Source of the DNA: a virus
Reading direction: 5' to 3' (one strand)
Virus record (IMG/VR): IMGVR_UViG_3300025029_000035
Coordinates: 1-40,101 of that record
DNA length: 40,101 bases
In this document: in pieces, positions 29,107-39,023 of the stretch
How positions within the stretch are numbered: position 1 is the stretch's first letter
How the letters are laid out: every line of letters begins with the position of its first letter
Made by a program: the position numbers and the translations under genes
Notes under the pieces: generated by a model
The model's input: the letters and a program-made list of their open reading frames with translations, nothing else
Told to the model about the DNA's origin: nothing
The model's database searches: none

Positions 29107-32100
29107 GTGGCGAACAATCTAACGCTTAGCGTCACCCTCACTGGCGATAACCGCCAGCTTTCGGGCACCCTTAAGGATGCCCAGGGTGACGTGCGGGAAT
29201 TCAGCACCACGACGGAGCGTGAAAGCAAAAAGGCCGAAACCGCATTAGAAAAGCCGGGGCGCCAGGCTGCCACCGTTTCTGATCACCTCCGCGACACCCA
29301 GCGTGAAGCGCGCACCTTTGGTACCGAAACAGACCGCAGTAGCCGCCAAGCCAGCCGTGCATTGGCTCAGACCGGCGAGCAAGCACAAACGGTCACTGGT
29401 CACCTGGATCAAATGCGTGGTGTCGCAGTTGCTGTTGGCGTTGCAATGGCCACCATGGGTGTTCGTGAATTTGTCGCAGACACCTATGCGGCTGTTAGCA
29501 GCTCACAACAGCTTCAGGCATCACTTAAAACCGTCACGGGCTCTATTGAGAACGCCTCGACGGCTTGGAATACGCTGTTAGGCTTTGCCGCAGAAACACC
29601 CTTCACGCTGGATCAATCGGTTCAAGCATTTATCCGTATGCAGTCACTAGGGTTAAACCCTAGCCTGGAAGCGCTGCGATCTTACGGCAACACCGCCTCT
29701 GCCATGGGCAAAGACATGATGCAGATGGTCGAGGCTGTAGCGGATGCCACGACAGGAGAATTTGAACGCCTTAAAGAGTTTGGTATTCGTGCCAGCAAAG
29801 AAGGTGAACAAATATCGTTCACCTTCCAGGGCGTGACGACCACCGTAGCCAATAGCGCTAACGCCATCAGCCAGTACCTGCAACAGATCGGTGAAAACCA
29901 GTTCGCGGGTGCCATGGGCGACCAGATGGACACGCTTAGCGGCAAGGCATCCAACCTGGAAGATACCGTCTACCAGTTCTATCTGGCCATTGGTGAAGCC
30001 GGGGCTACCGAAGTATTTGAGAGCACCCTCGCCAACGCCAGTAATACCGTTCAGTTCCTGACCGACAACATCGACACGCTGGCGTCTGGTGCAGAAATCA
30101 TGGCGGTGCTGATTGGTGGGCGCGTAGTTGTTGCCCTGGCCAACGTCACCGCTGCCAAGTTAGCAGCTACACAACAGACGATTGCGTACCAGCTCGCGTT
30201 GGCACGCATGGCAGGTGTATCTGGTACCGCTGCCGCCGCGCAAACGGCATTGGCAGGGGCTACTCGCGCTGCCTCTGGCGCCATGACGTTGCTTGGCGGG
30301 CCAGTTGGTCTATTGGTAGGTGCTGGTGGATTGATGTACATGTTCCGCGAGGAACTGGGCTTGGTGCGCGACGCCGCCGAGCCAACCACCCAACGTATCG
30401 ACAACCTTACCGATGCCCTTAATCGCAATAGCGTTGCCGCTGTTGAAGCGGGCATCGTTAACATGGCATCCGAGTACTTTGTGCTTGGGCAGCGCGCAGC
30501 AGCCGCCACCGCTGAAATTGAGAAGCTAACCACCGCCCAGGACAATGATCGCCAAGGCGCTCAGGCACGTTTGCAGAACAATATGCGCTTGCGTGATATG
30601 CGCGAAGAGTTGGCACAGATTACAACTGAGCAGGAAGCGGCGGGTAAAGGCGCTGATGAGCTGCGCCAGGTGCTTAGTGGTCTGGGTGAAACAGTTGTCG
30701 AAACCACCAATTCCACCACTGAATTAGGCACCACCAGTGAGACAACAGCGGCTAAAGCCAGCGAGCTGACTAAGGCCACCGAAGCACAAGCCGACGCCCT
30801 AGAGGAACTCCACAACCGCCTGCGCCCTGGCCGCCGCGAAGTGGTCCAGCTAGCCGACGACATGCGCACGCTAACGCTGGCCATCGCTACCGGCACCGGC
30901 AACGTCGGCCAAAATATTCAGATGATGGGCTTGCTACAGCAGCAGTACATCGAAGCCCAGAACGATACCGACGACCTTGCCGCTAAGACGGTAGACGCCG
31001 CCTTCACCATGGAAGGCGCCTTTGATGAGCTACGCCTTAACGGCCTGCGTCGCCTTGACGACGGCTTTGCGGATCTTTGGCAGTCAGCCATAGATGGCAG
31101 TCAGAACGCTGGCGACATCATGAAGCGTGCGTTGGATCAAACGCTGGCCGAAATGGCCCACATGGCCATCACCCGCCCGATCATCGTAGAGCTGCAAGGC
31201 ATGATGGGCATGGGCGGCGGCACTGCCGCCAATGGCCAGCAATCCGGCATGTCGCTCCAAAGCATCAACCCTCAAACACTGCAAAGCGGTTGGGATACTG
31301 TAAGCGGCTGGTTCAAAGGCGGCGCTTCCGCTGGCAGTGCCCCTGTTAGCTACGGTGGTACGGGGTTCGCCTCTCAAGTGTCGACCGGCGGTTATAGCGG
31401 CTGGGCGGGTAATGCTTCAGGCGCTGCCGCCCAGGGCACCGGCTTTATGGCCAACGCTGGCAGCATGATGCAGACAGCGGGCGTTACCTACGCGGGCTAT
31501 CAATTCGGGAACATGGCAGGCGACGCAATAAGTGGGGCCTTAACAGACAAACAGGCGCAATCAAGCTGGGGTCAAGACATCGGCGCTGCGGTTGGCACTT
31601 ACTTTTTGCCCGGAATAGGCACAGGCATTGGCGCGGCTATCGGTAACGTGGTCGATAGCGTCTTTGGGTCTAATTCAGCGGTCTACAAGGGCAAAGTAGC
31701 CACGGTCGATGAGTCCATCCTCAATGTCGATAACGTAAACCAAAAAATAGCCGAGCTTGGTGATGCCGCCGCCGGTGATTTTTTTGGCATTACGGATACC
31801 GGGTCAAACCTACGGAAAGACCTCGGCCGTGCGCGGGAAGGAAGTTACTTCGAGGGCGGCAATAATGAGGAGTACTACGAGCTAAGCGCGTTTGGAGCTG
31901 TCGGGTTTAAAGACCGGCACACCCGCGATCTGGGCAAAGGTGGCGAGGACGGCTGGTGGGATGAGGTTACCCAAGGCGCCGCCCAGATCGACAACATGGT
32001 AGCCGCCCTGGCTCGTGGCGAAGATGAATTTGAAGCCATGAAAACGGCGGTTCAGGCCGTCGAGGTCTACAGCGAAAACGCCCAAGATCTGGTCGATGCG

Positions 32101-34398
32101 TTCACGCAAACCCGCCCAATGGCGGCCATCGACGCCATGACCAGTGAGTACGGCCAATTCGTGCAAGCGCTGGACGGATCCGTTGAGGAGATCGTCACCC
32201 GCGCCCAGCAAGGCGCGAGTATCTTGGCGCAGGCGGAAAGCATTAATGACCTGATCGGTGATGAAGTCATGGGCCGTCTGCAAGGCATTTCCGGCAGCGG
32301 TGAGTTTGATCAAATCGCCGCCGGTCTGGAAATGTCGGTGCAGTCCGTCTCGCTGCTGATGGGCAGTATTGACCGCTTAAATCTACAATTCGACGAAACC
32401 GCCGAAGGTGCGTTAGATGCAGCGGGCAATATCGCCCAATGGGTGGGTGGCGTACAAAACCTAGCCGCGATCAATCAGAGCTACTACGAAGCCGCCTTCT
32501 CAGAAACTGAGCGCCTCTCAAACGCGCAAACGGACCTACTCGCCTCGCTTTCCAGTGTGACCGACGAAGCCCCTCGCACCGTGGCAGAGCTGCGGGCGAT
32601 TGTTGAAGCGCAAAGCCTGAATGGCGAAGCGTCACAGCAGCTCGCCTATGACCTGATGGCCCTTGCTCCGGCGTTAAAAGAAACCAACGCCGCCGTGCGC
32701 GATGCAATCGAGCAGCAGTACCAAGAAAGCCTAGGCCGTACCCCTGAAAGCGGCGGTATGGATTACTGGTTTAATCAAGTCGCAAGCGGATCAGCAACGT
32801 TAGAGCGTGCCCTATCAGCGATCGCCGCCAGTTCAGAAGCCGCCTCATTTGCCGCTGATGACGCCGCTGATAGCGTGGATACCATGGCGGATGCACTGCG
32901 AGCCCAAGAGCAACTAGAAAAGCAACTGCTGCAGGCGCAGGGCAATACGGACGCGCTACGTCAGCTCGAAATTGACCGGCTGAGTGAGCTGGAAAATGCC
33001 GAGATCGACAATCTCACTGCCTTGCAAACACGTGTCTGGAATATTGATTACGAAAAAGACGCCATGCAAGCGGCTGAGCAAGCCCAGCAAGCGCGCATCA
33101 GTGCTCTGCAGCAAGAAACCCGCGCCATGATGAGTGCCGGGCAAAATATCCGGCAGTTTGTCGAAGATTTGCAGAATACCGGCGGTGCGGGCGTCTCCCC
33201 GGAAACGGCGTATCAGAATGCTGAAGAGTCGTTCTTAGCGGCCATCTCCACCATCTATACGTCAGACGACGACGCCTTGGTGCAAGACACCATCAGTGGC
33301 ATTACCGGCATCGCCCAACAGTACCTGGCAGCGGCAGAGAGTTACGGCGCAAGCGGTGATGTTTACCAGCAAGCGCTGGGGTTGGTAGAAGGCAGCTTGG
33401 ATGATCTCGCAGGCCGTTTGGGCAGCGATGAGCTAACCGATATCGATCCGCAGCTGCAAGCGATGATTGATCAGCTCCAAACCGTGGCAGGAAATACCGG
33501 CCTGTCAGGCCCGCTTGCCAAGCAGGTGCCCTTGGCACAGACATTTAGCGAGTTCTTCGGCGGCAATGGCTCGCAGAACTATATGTACCGGCAGCTGGGC
33601 GCGCTCGCGGGCATTGAGGCGGCTATCCGTGAAACCGTCGCGCAGCAAGTTGAAGAGAGCACACCGCAAGGTAGAACTATCTCCGTCAGCCAAGCGGCGT
33701 CCGCGTTACGGGGCACCGGTAACGATCAACTGGAATATCTGTTTAGAAGCTCAGCGGGGGCTGCTACGTGGGCGGGCAATATGGAGGTCAACCTCGGCGA
33801 GACATTGAACGGTGAGCAGAATAGCCTCACCAGCACTGTTACAGCGAGCATGATCGCGAATGCCCTGGATTTTGATGAAGAACGCTACTTCACCCTGAAT
33901 GAAGACGTTGCCGCTGCCGTGGCACGCGGGGAATTTAAATCAGGACTACATCACTTTGTAAGCCACGGCTTGCAGGAAGGGCGCCAGTTCTATGAGGGCG
34001 GCTACACCGGCCCCGGTGGCAAGTACGAACCGGCGGGCATCGTTCACGCGGGCGAGGTCGTTTGGAGTCAGGACGACATTTCCCGCTTCGGTGGTGTGGG
34101 CGCTGTTGAGTCGCTGCGTACCGGCTCGCGTCAGCTCCCCATGCCCAACCGACCCCTACCGCAATTCCCTGCCTTGGGGCAAAACGACGTGGCCGAAGTG
34201 CTGCGGGATCTCAAGCGCGAAGTGTCCGAGCTGCGCAAAGAAAACGCTCGCCTGCTGGGGGATAGCAACAGGCACCTGACCGCAGCCAACGTTCAGCGCG
34301 GCGCGGCGGCCACTCAGCAGATCGCGGCCATCGATCGTAGCAATAAGTTCCTAAAACGCATGGAAGACGACAAGCGATTGGAGGCGGCCAAACAATGA
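29107..34398 (+). CDS. Tail tape measure protein with DUF4214-like insert
   Basis: The 1763-residue protein sets tail length; at about 0.15 nm per residue it predicts a tail near 260 nm. Residues 95-320 are the tape-measure N-terminal domain (MGVREFVADTYAAVSSSQQLQASLKTVTGS...AETPFTLDQSVQAFIRMQSLGL...NQFAGAMGDQMDTLSGKASNLEDTVYQF). Hydrophobic helices follow at about 335-410. A DUF4214-like unit lies near 1200-1245 (QYQESLGRTPESGGMDYWFNQVASG), a YFTLNEDVAAAVARGEF...SHGLQEGR unit at about 1590-1627, and the usual YEGGYTGPGGKYEPAGIVHAGEVV near the end. It starts with GTG after AGAAGGAAACACC. Confidence 0.93.
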   Translation: MANNLTLSVTLTGDNRQLSGTLKDAQGDVREFSTTTERESKKAETALEKPGRQAATVSDHLRDTQREARTFGTETDRSSRQASRALAQTGEQAQTVTGHLDQMRGVAVAVGVAMATMGVREFVADTYAAVSSSQQLQASLKTVTGSIENASTAWNTLLGFAAETPFTLDQSVQAFIRMQSLGLNPSLEALRSYGNTASAMGKDMMQMVEAVADATTGEFERLKEFGIRASKEGEQISFTFQGVTTTVANSANAISQYLQQIGENQFAGAMGDQMDTLSGKASNLEDTVYQFYLAIGEAGATEVFESTLANASNTVQFLTDNIDTLASGAEIMAVLIGGRVVVALANVTAAKLAATQQTIAYQLALARMAGVSGTAAAAQTALAGATRAASGAMTLLGGPVGLLVGAGGLMYMFREELGLVRDAAEPTTQRIDNLTDALNRNSVAAVEAGIVNMASEYFVLGQRAAAATAEIEKLTTAQDNDRQGAQARLQNNMRLRDMREELAQITTEQEAAGKGADELRQVLSGLGETVVETTNSTTELGTTSETTAAKASELTKATEAQADALEELHNRLRPGRREVVQLADDMRTLTLAIATGTGNVGQNIQMMGLLQQQYIEAQNDTDDLAAKTVDAAFTMEGAFDELRLNGLRRLDDGFADLWQSAIDGSQNAGDIMKRALDQTLAEMAHMAITRPIIVELQGMMGMGGGTAANGQQSGMSLQSINPQTLQSGWDTVSGWFKGGASAGSAPVSYGGTGFASQVSTGGYSGWAGNASGAAAQGTGFMANAGSMMQTAGVTYAGYQFGNMAGDAISGALTDKQAQSSWGQDIGAAVGTYFLPGIGTGIGAAIGNVVDSVFGSNSAVYKGKVATVDESILNVDNVNQKIAELGDAAAGDFFGITDTGSNLRKDLGRAREGSYFEGGNNEEYYELSAFGAVGFKDRHTRDLGKGGEDGWWDEVTQGAAQIDNMVAALARGEDEFEAMKTAVQAVEVYSENAQDLVDAFTQTRPMAAIDAMTSEYGQFVQALDGSVEEIVTRAQQGASILAQAESINDLIGDEVMGRLQGISGSGEFDQIAAGLEMSVQSVSLLMGSIDRLNLQFDETAEGALDAAGNIAQWVGGVQNLAAINQSYYEAAFSETERLSNAQTDLLASLSSVTDEAPRTVAELRAIVEAQSLNGEASQQLAYDLMALAPALKETNAAVRDAIEQQYQESLGRTPESGGMDYWFNQVASGSATLERALSAIAASSEAASFAADDAADSVDTMADALRAQEQLEKQLLQAQGNTDALRQLEIDRLSELENAEIDNLTALQTRVWNIDYEKDAMQAAEQAQQARISALQQETRAMMSAGQNIRQFVEDLQNTGGAGVSPETAYQNAEESFLAAISTIYTSDDDALVQDTISGITGIAQQYLAAAESYGASGDVYQQALGLVEGSLDDLAGRLGSDELTDIDPQLQAMIDQLQTVAGNTGLSGPLAKQVPLAQTFSEFFGGNGSQNYMYRQLGALAGIEAAIRETVAQQVEESTPQGRTISVSQAASALRGTGNDQLEYLFRSSAGAATWAGNMEVNLGETLNGEQNSLTSTVTASMIANALDFDEERYFTLNEDVAAAVARGEFKSGLHHFVSHGLQEGRQFYEGGYTGPGGKYEPAGIVHAGEVVWSQDDISRFGGVGAVESLRTGSRQLPMPNRPLPQFPALGQNDVAEVLRDLKREVSELRKENARLLGDSNRHLTAANVQRGAAATQQIAAIDRSNKFLKRMEDDKRLEAAKQ

Positions 34399-35828
34399 CA
34401 TGGACGCTGACGATTCAAGCTCGCGACGAAGAGAACCAGCCGCAAACGCTGCGCTTTAGCCAGGGTATTTATCTGGACGAAGACGACAACTTCTATAACC
34501 CCTGCATTCAGCAGCCGGGGCTCTATGAGGCGGGTCTCTACGCTGGCCAGCTGCTCAACCAAAGCCGATCAGGGTTCGGTGAAACCACGCTGCTGAACGA
34601 TGACGGCAGGCTGGACTACCTGGCTGACTACGCGGTGGATGGCCGTGAGATGGTGCTGGCGTTTAACGGCGTGCCGCAAGTCATCGGCACGGTGGCACGC
34701 CTGGCGTTTTCTGACACTGAGGTATCGGTGGTACTTCGCGACCCGCTGGAGCCGATGCGTTCCCCCCACCCCATGGGCACCTATGCAGGCGATAATGTCC
34801 TGCCCAATGGGCTAGAAGGCACGCAAGACGACATCGCAGGCGAGCCTAAGCCTTTGGTGTTTGGCCAAGCGCGCAACGCTCAGCCCGTGCAAGTCAATAC
34901 ATCGCTACTCATCTACCAGGTGTCGTCGCTGGCGGACTGCACTATTCAAGCGGTTTACGACAGAGGCGTGGCGCTAACGGATGGCGGCACCTACGCCAGC
35001 CTGGCTGAGCTACAAAGCACCGCACCTGCTGCTGGCCAATGGCGCGCCTACCAGGGTTATTTCCGCCTGGGCAGCACAGCCACCGGCACCGTTACGGTGG
35101 ATGCCGAGCAAAGCGACCCGCGTGCCGGGGCCGTTGCCCAGGCGCTGGCAACGGCGCGGGGTTACACCCTGCATGAAGACGACGTGGACACCCTCAACGC
35201 CTACGGTGCGGTGCGCTTCTACCTCACCAGTGAAACCAACACGCTGGATCTGCTCGACCGCATCGCAGAAAGCATTGGCGGTTGGCTAGCGGTACAAGCA
35301 GACCAGGTGTTGCGCCTAGGGGATTGGGAAGCACCCGAACCTACCGACGTTGCGATTCGAGACAACGCAATCGAAACCGTGACCCGCAGTGCCACTGGTG
35401 CTGGCCCCGGCGGATTGCCGGTGTGGCGCGTCACTGTTGAGTGTGACCGTATCGAGACGGTGCAAGACGACCTGGCCGGTAACGTCGACAACGCCCGTCG
35501 TGCGCGGCTGGCGAAACAGACGCGGCGCGTGGTGGCCACCGATGAAACCGTGCGAGAACGCCATCCATTGGCAGGTGAAATAACGATTAACAGCGTGCTC
35601 GCCAGTTACGCCCAAAGCCAAGCCGTGGCAGATCGCGTACTGCAACTGCTCAGCGTGCGCCGCGATAGCGTGAAGGTAGAAGCCTTGGAGGCATTGCTGC
35701 CGACAGTGGGCGGCAATCTAACGCTAATTACCCCACGCCAGGGTTATGGCAGTGGGCGTGCGACGCGCGTGACAGGCTACCGGTTGAATGCCCAAACCAA
35801 CGAACTATCACTCAACCTGTGGGGCTAA
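34395..35828 (+). CDS. Tail tip/hub-like protein
   Basis: The 477-residue protein overlaps the tape measure stop by ATGA. It is beta-rich (LRFSQGIYLDEDDNFYNPCIQQPGLYEAGLYAGQLLNQSRSGFGETTLLNDDGRLDYLADYAVDGREMVLAF), with a later hub-like part (GAVRFYLTSETNTLDLLDRIAESIGGWLAVQADQVLRLGDW) and an ending VGGNLTLITPRQGYGSGRATRVTGYRLNAQTNELSLNLWG that recalls tail hub proteins. Its place just after the tape measure fits the distal tail or tail-tip hub of a B3/D3112-like tail. The exact role is not established. Confidence 0.7.
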   Translation: MTWTLTIQARDEENQPQTLRFSQGIYLDEDDNFYNPCIQQPGLYEAGLYAGQLLNQSRSGFGETTLLNDDGRLDYLADYAVDGREMVLAFNGVPQVIGTVARLAFSDTEVSVVLRDPLEPMRSPHPMGTYAGDNVLPNGLEGTQDDIAGEPKPLVFGQARNAQPVQVNTSLLIYQVSSLADCTIQAVYDRGVALTDGGTYASLAELQSTAPAAGQWRAYQGYFRLGSTATGTVTVDAEQSDPRAGAVAQALATARGYTLHEDDVDTLNAYGAVRFYLTSETNTLDLLDRIAESIGGWLAVQADQVLRLGDWEAPEPTDVAIRDNAIETVTRSATGAGPGGLPVWRVTVECDRIETVQDDLAGNVDNARRARLAKQTRRVVATDETVRERHPLAGEITINSVLASYAQSQAVADRVLQLLSVRRDSVKVEALEALLPTVGGNLTLITPRQGYGSGRATRVTGYRLNAQTNELSLNLWG

Positions 35829-35830
35829 TC

Positions 35831-36706
35831 ATGGCACTTGATCCCAATAAAATAGCCCTCTGCTGGCCTAACTATATCGATGACGCGGTGGTGAGTGGCG
35901 GCGCGTGGGTGCCCACGTTGCCCCTTGAGCACGTTCAAGATGACCGGTTTTCCGTCGTCGCGAAAACGGCATCGTTAGAGCCTGCTGATACGCAGTATTC
36001 GATCACGCTGCCGAAGCGGCAACGTCTACATGCCTTAGCCATTGCCGCTCACAATATGACCTCTACAGCCACTGTGCGGGCGCGGGCCTACCGCGATCCT
36101 GAGCAAACAGACCTCATCGCGGACACCGGCTGGCAGAACGTCTGGCCCGTTTTGTATGGGCTGGATGATGTGGTGTGGGGTGACGACAACTTCTGGAACC
36201 GTCGCTTATCAGAAGATGACCGCAATAACTACACCCCCTTGATGACGCTGTTTTTCGCCGAGCGGCTTATCGCTACCAGTGTGCATGTAGAGCTGCTCGA
36301 CCCCGGCAACCCCGCCGGTGCCATCATCCTGGGGCGCGTGATGCTCACCGATGTTTGGCAGCCCCGAAAAAACCTCAGTCATGGAGTGCAGCACGGCTAC
36401 GACACCGGTACCCAAATCACCCGTGCAGGCGACCCGGCCCGCACCGGCTACGCACGCCGAGTCACGCCCAAGCGCACCGTGATGTTCGACCTTAACAACT
36501 TAACGGAAGACGAAGCGTTTCTGCGCGTCCATCGGTTACAGCGCACGCAAGACGTGGTGGGCGAGATCCTCTACCTCTGGTCGCCGGTGCAATCACCCAC
36601 CAACTTTGCGCGCACCATGATTGCCCAGCAAACCTCGCTGAACGGCATCAACTACCCGTACTACGCAAACTTTGAAAATTCCATGTCACTGCTGGAGATC
36701 CTATAA
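35831..36706 (+). CDS. Distal tail protein of unknown function
   Basis: The 291-residue protein (ALDPNKIALCWPNYIDDAVVSGGAWVPTLPLEHVQDDRFSVVAKT...PKRQRLHALAIAAHNMTSTATVRARAYRDPEQTDLIADTGWQNVWP) has the beta-sandwich look of a tail protein that binds a neighbour in the tip. It includes a hydrophobic segment on ligand-like discoidin-type strands (NPAGAIILGRVMLTDVWQP). Similar proteins follow the hub gene in siphovirus-type transposable phages. ATG 35831 is preferred to the GTG at 35819. Confidence 0.68.
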   Translation: MALDPNKIALCWPNYIDDAVVSGGAWVPTLPLEHVQDDRFSVVAKTASLEPADTQYSITLPKRQRLHALAIAAHNMTSTATVRARAYRDPEQTDLIADTGWQNVWPVLYGLDDVVWGDDNFWNRRLSEDDRNNYTPLMTLFFAERLIATSVHVELLDPGNPAGAIILGRVMLTDVWQPRKNLSHGVQHGYDTGTQITRAGDPARTGYARRVTPKRTVMFDLNNLTEDEAFLRVHRLQRTQDVVGEILYLWSPVQSPTNFARTMIAQQTSLNGINYPYYANFENSMSLLEIL

Positions 36707-38608
36707 ATGGCCTCAGTTACGTTCCCTGAAGAGCTAGGCGGCAACGGCCAGACCTACACGGATGATGCAGACCCCACTACCGGCCTCGACGGTCTGGGCT
36801 ACACCATTCGCTTCATACCGTGCTTGCAACAAGCGGTAGCGATGGGGCTATCGGCAAAGAATGATGCCGCCGCCGCTGCCAGCTTTAAACAGCAGTGCCA
36901 AACACTGCGCCAAGAAGTAGGCGAAGACCGCCAGGCCGTAGCCGAAGACCGTGCCGCTGTCGAAGAGCACCTGCAAGACGCCCAGGCACGCATCGGCACC
37001 ACCCAAGCGCTGATCGACGCCCGCGACACCGCCCTAGGCGCTCAAGCCGGGGCCGAAGATGCCGAAACAGGCGCCGTGACTGCCCAAGCCGGTGCCGAAG
37101 CTGCTCGCGATGCCGCCGTGGTCAGTGGACAGGTCTATCCGGATACCAGCACTGGCCTGGCAGCCACCAGCGACGAGCAGTACTTCAAAACCGTGGCCGC
37201 CAACCAAGAAGGCTTTCTCACCCTATGGCGCAATAACGCCGGTGTCGCCACGGAAATCGAGACCTACCCCAGCCTCACCGGCATCGCCCAAGCGCTACAG
37301 CAAGCCAACCGCAAACAAACCCGCCTAGCGCGCTCGCTCCAGCGCCTAGGCGACCACGGCCAAACCCTCCACTCTGATTTTGACCTAGACGCCCACGGCT
37401 TAGGCACCGCCCTGGTAGGCGGCGTGCAGGATGCGTTGGACAGTGGTGAGATGTGGACGACGGTTCGCGAAACGCCCACGTTGGCGTATCAGCACACCGT
37501 CGATGGCTCTCTGAAATACGTTGAAGCACCACCGAATGTGCTGGCCAGAGAGTGGAATTCTGTGGCTGGGCGTTATCAGATGCAGTCGCCTTTAGGGGCA
37601 ACGAATGAGTTTCGGTGGGCTACGAAATTTGACAATGCCGTATGGGAAGTTTCCAGAGGGTATGTCAGTAATACTGGCCTTGAATCACCGATTGATGGAG
37701 AGATGGTTTTCCAATACACCGAGGATGAGACGTTAGAACTACATGGTTTCGCGCAATACGCATACATACTCGCAGGAGAGCGACGCACGGTTTCTGCGGT
37801 AATAGACAAAAATTCTGTCGATTTTATTCAGATCGCCATTACTGGATCAGAAGCATTGGGGGGCAATTACAGAGCAGGTTTTGACATAAAAAACGTAGCT
37901 TCATCGTCTGTCTTAGATGCCAAAATTATTGACTTAAATAATGGTTTTGTAAGGTTATGGGTTGTTACTCCTATAGCTAGTAGTGACGGAAACGTAGGCT
38001 TTTTCACGCTAAGGGCATTATCAGACTCGCCAACTCTCAGTGCAGCTAGATTCGAAGGGGACGGTGTTTCTGGCTTTGCCGTCGCCCACGAACAGTTAGT
38101 AAAAGGTGATAAGCCAGGGCTGATTATCATCACAGAAGACGCGCCCGTTACCCGCGCGCCGGATCAGATTAACCGAACGCTGGGGCCGGAGTTTAATAAT
38201 ACTAGGGGTACCATAATGGCTACGTGGCAAGGAGAAATCCCCCCGGGTTCAAACTCCACAATCATCAGTTTAAATAACGGAACAACAGGTAAGCTTATCG
38301 CTCTTACGCTGAACGCTGCCGGTAATGCGAGAGGTTGGGTGCTGAATAGCGGCACTACTTATTCAAAGGAAGTGCCTGCCAATCCTGGTATCAATAAGAC
38401 CGCAATCGCATGGGACTCTGATGCTGGAATAGTGAGATTTGCAGCTAACGGGGAAGTTTTTGAAGGAAACGGCGAAATACCACAAGGCTTGACGCAAATG
38501 CAGATCAGCGACGGTGTAGGGACGCTGCCATTAGACGGCAATATTTATGTAAATACCATTGATGCAGACATGCTTTCCGTAGCTGAGCTACAGGAGATAA
38601 CCTCATGA
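36707..38608 (+). CDS. Tail fibre/receptor-binding protein
   Basis: The 633-residue protein has a short conserved N-terminal attachment part (ASVTFPEELGGNGQTYTDDADPTTGLDGLGYTIRFIPCLQQAV), an Ala-rich coiled coil (about 50-145), a linker, and from about residue 280 two beta-sandwich regions: WEVSRGYVSNTG...TEDETLELHGFAQYAYILAGERRTVSAVID (carbohydrate-binding-like) and a LamG-like C-terminus (MATWQGEIPPGSNSTIISLNNGTTGKLIALTLN...GNIYVNTIDADMLSVAELQEI). The DNA for the last 340 residues is visibly more AT-rich than the N-terminal part, which fits exchange of the receptor-binding end. It should decide host range. Confidence 0.82.
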   Translation: MASVTFPEELGGNGQTYTDDADPTTGLDGLGYTIRFIPCLQQAVAMGLSAKNDAAAAASFKQQCQTLRQEVGEDRQAVAEDRAAVEEHLQDAQARIGTTQALIDARDTALGAQAGAEDAETGAVTAQAGAEAARDAAVVSGQVYPDTSTGLAATSDEQYFKTVAANQEGFLTLWRNNAGVATEIETYPSLTGIAQALQQANRKQTRLARSLQRLGDHGQTLHSDFDLDAHGLGTALVGGVQDALDSGEMWTTVRETPTLAYQHTVDGSLKYVEAPPNVLAREWNSVAGRYQMQSPLGATNEFRWATKFDNAVWEVSRGYVSNTGLESPIDGEMVFQYTEDETLELHGFAQYAYILAGERRTVSAVIDKNSVDFIQIAITGSEALGGNYRAGFDIKNVASSSVLDAKIIDLNNGFVRLWVVTPIASSDGNVGFFTLRALSDSPTLSAARFEGDGVSGFAVAHEQLVKGDKPGLIIITEDAPVTRAPDQINRTLGPEFNNTRGTIMATWQGEIPPGSNSTIISLNNGTTGKLIALTLNAAGNARGWVLNSGTTYSKEVPANPGINKTAIAWDSDAGIVRFAANGEVFEGNGEIPQGLTQMQISDGVGTLPLDGNIYVNTIDADMLSVAELQEITS

Positions 38609-39021
38609 TCGACGCAATCCTATTCGTATCCAGTATGCCCGCCTTGGTCACAGAGTTGGATGCGTCTCACCCAGCCATGCTTCAACGAAACGAAACCGGC
38701 GCAATCACAATACCCCCTGTCGTCACCGGCTTTGCACGAACCCCCGCCGCGATCCGTGATGACCGCGTGCTGGTCTATGCACGCCTAAACGAAACCGACG
38801 CAGCGCAATACCGCAGCATTCAGCAAATGGAAGTGCTCGCGGAAACGGAGTACACAGGCAAAGGCACGGCAGACCGGCTATACCAGATCGTCTTCGATGA
38901 CCCTGAAAAATTAGCGAAGTACAACAGCGTCCATCAACGCGTGCGCACCATCACCGACCCCGAGACCGGAGAAGAGCAGCAGATCAGGCAAGACAAATTC
39001 GGCATCTTAGCCGGAGCATAG
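38605..39021 (+). CDS. Fibre-associated small protein
   Basis: The 138-residue protein overlaps the fibre stop by ATGA with GGAGATAACCTC upstream. Its pattern (MIDAILFVSSMPALVTELDASHPAML...VTGFARTPAAIRDDRVLVYARLNETDAAQYRSIQQMEVLAETEYTGKGTADRLYQIVFDDPEKLAKYNSVHQRV...IRQDKFGILAG) matches no family I can name. It is translationally coupled to the fibre, and returns to the GC-rich phage codon use, so it is probably a conserved chaperone or tip protein. Confidence 0.65.
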   Translation: MIDAILFVSSMPALVTELDASHPAMLQRNETGAITIPPVVTGFARTPAAIRDDRVLVYARLNETDAAQYRSIQQMEVLAETEYTGKGTADRLYQIVFDDPEKLAKYNSVHQRVRTITDPETGEEQQIRQDKFGILAGA

Positions 39022-39023
39022 AA

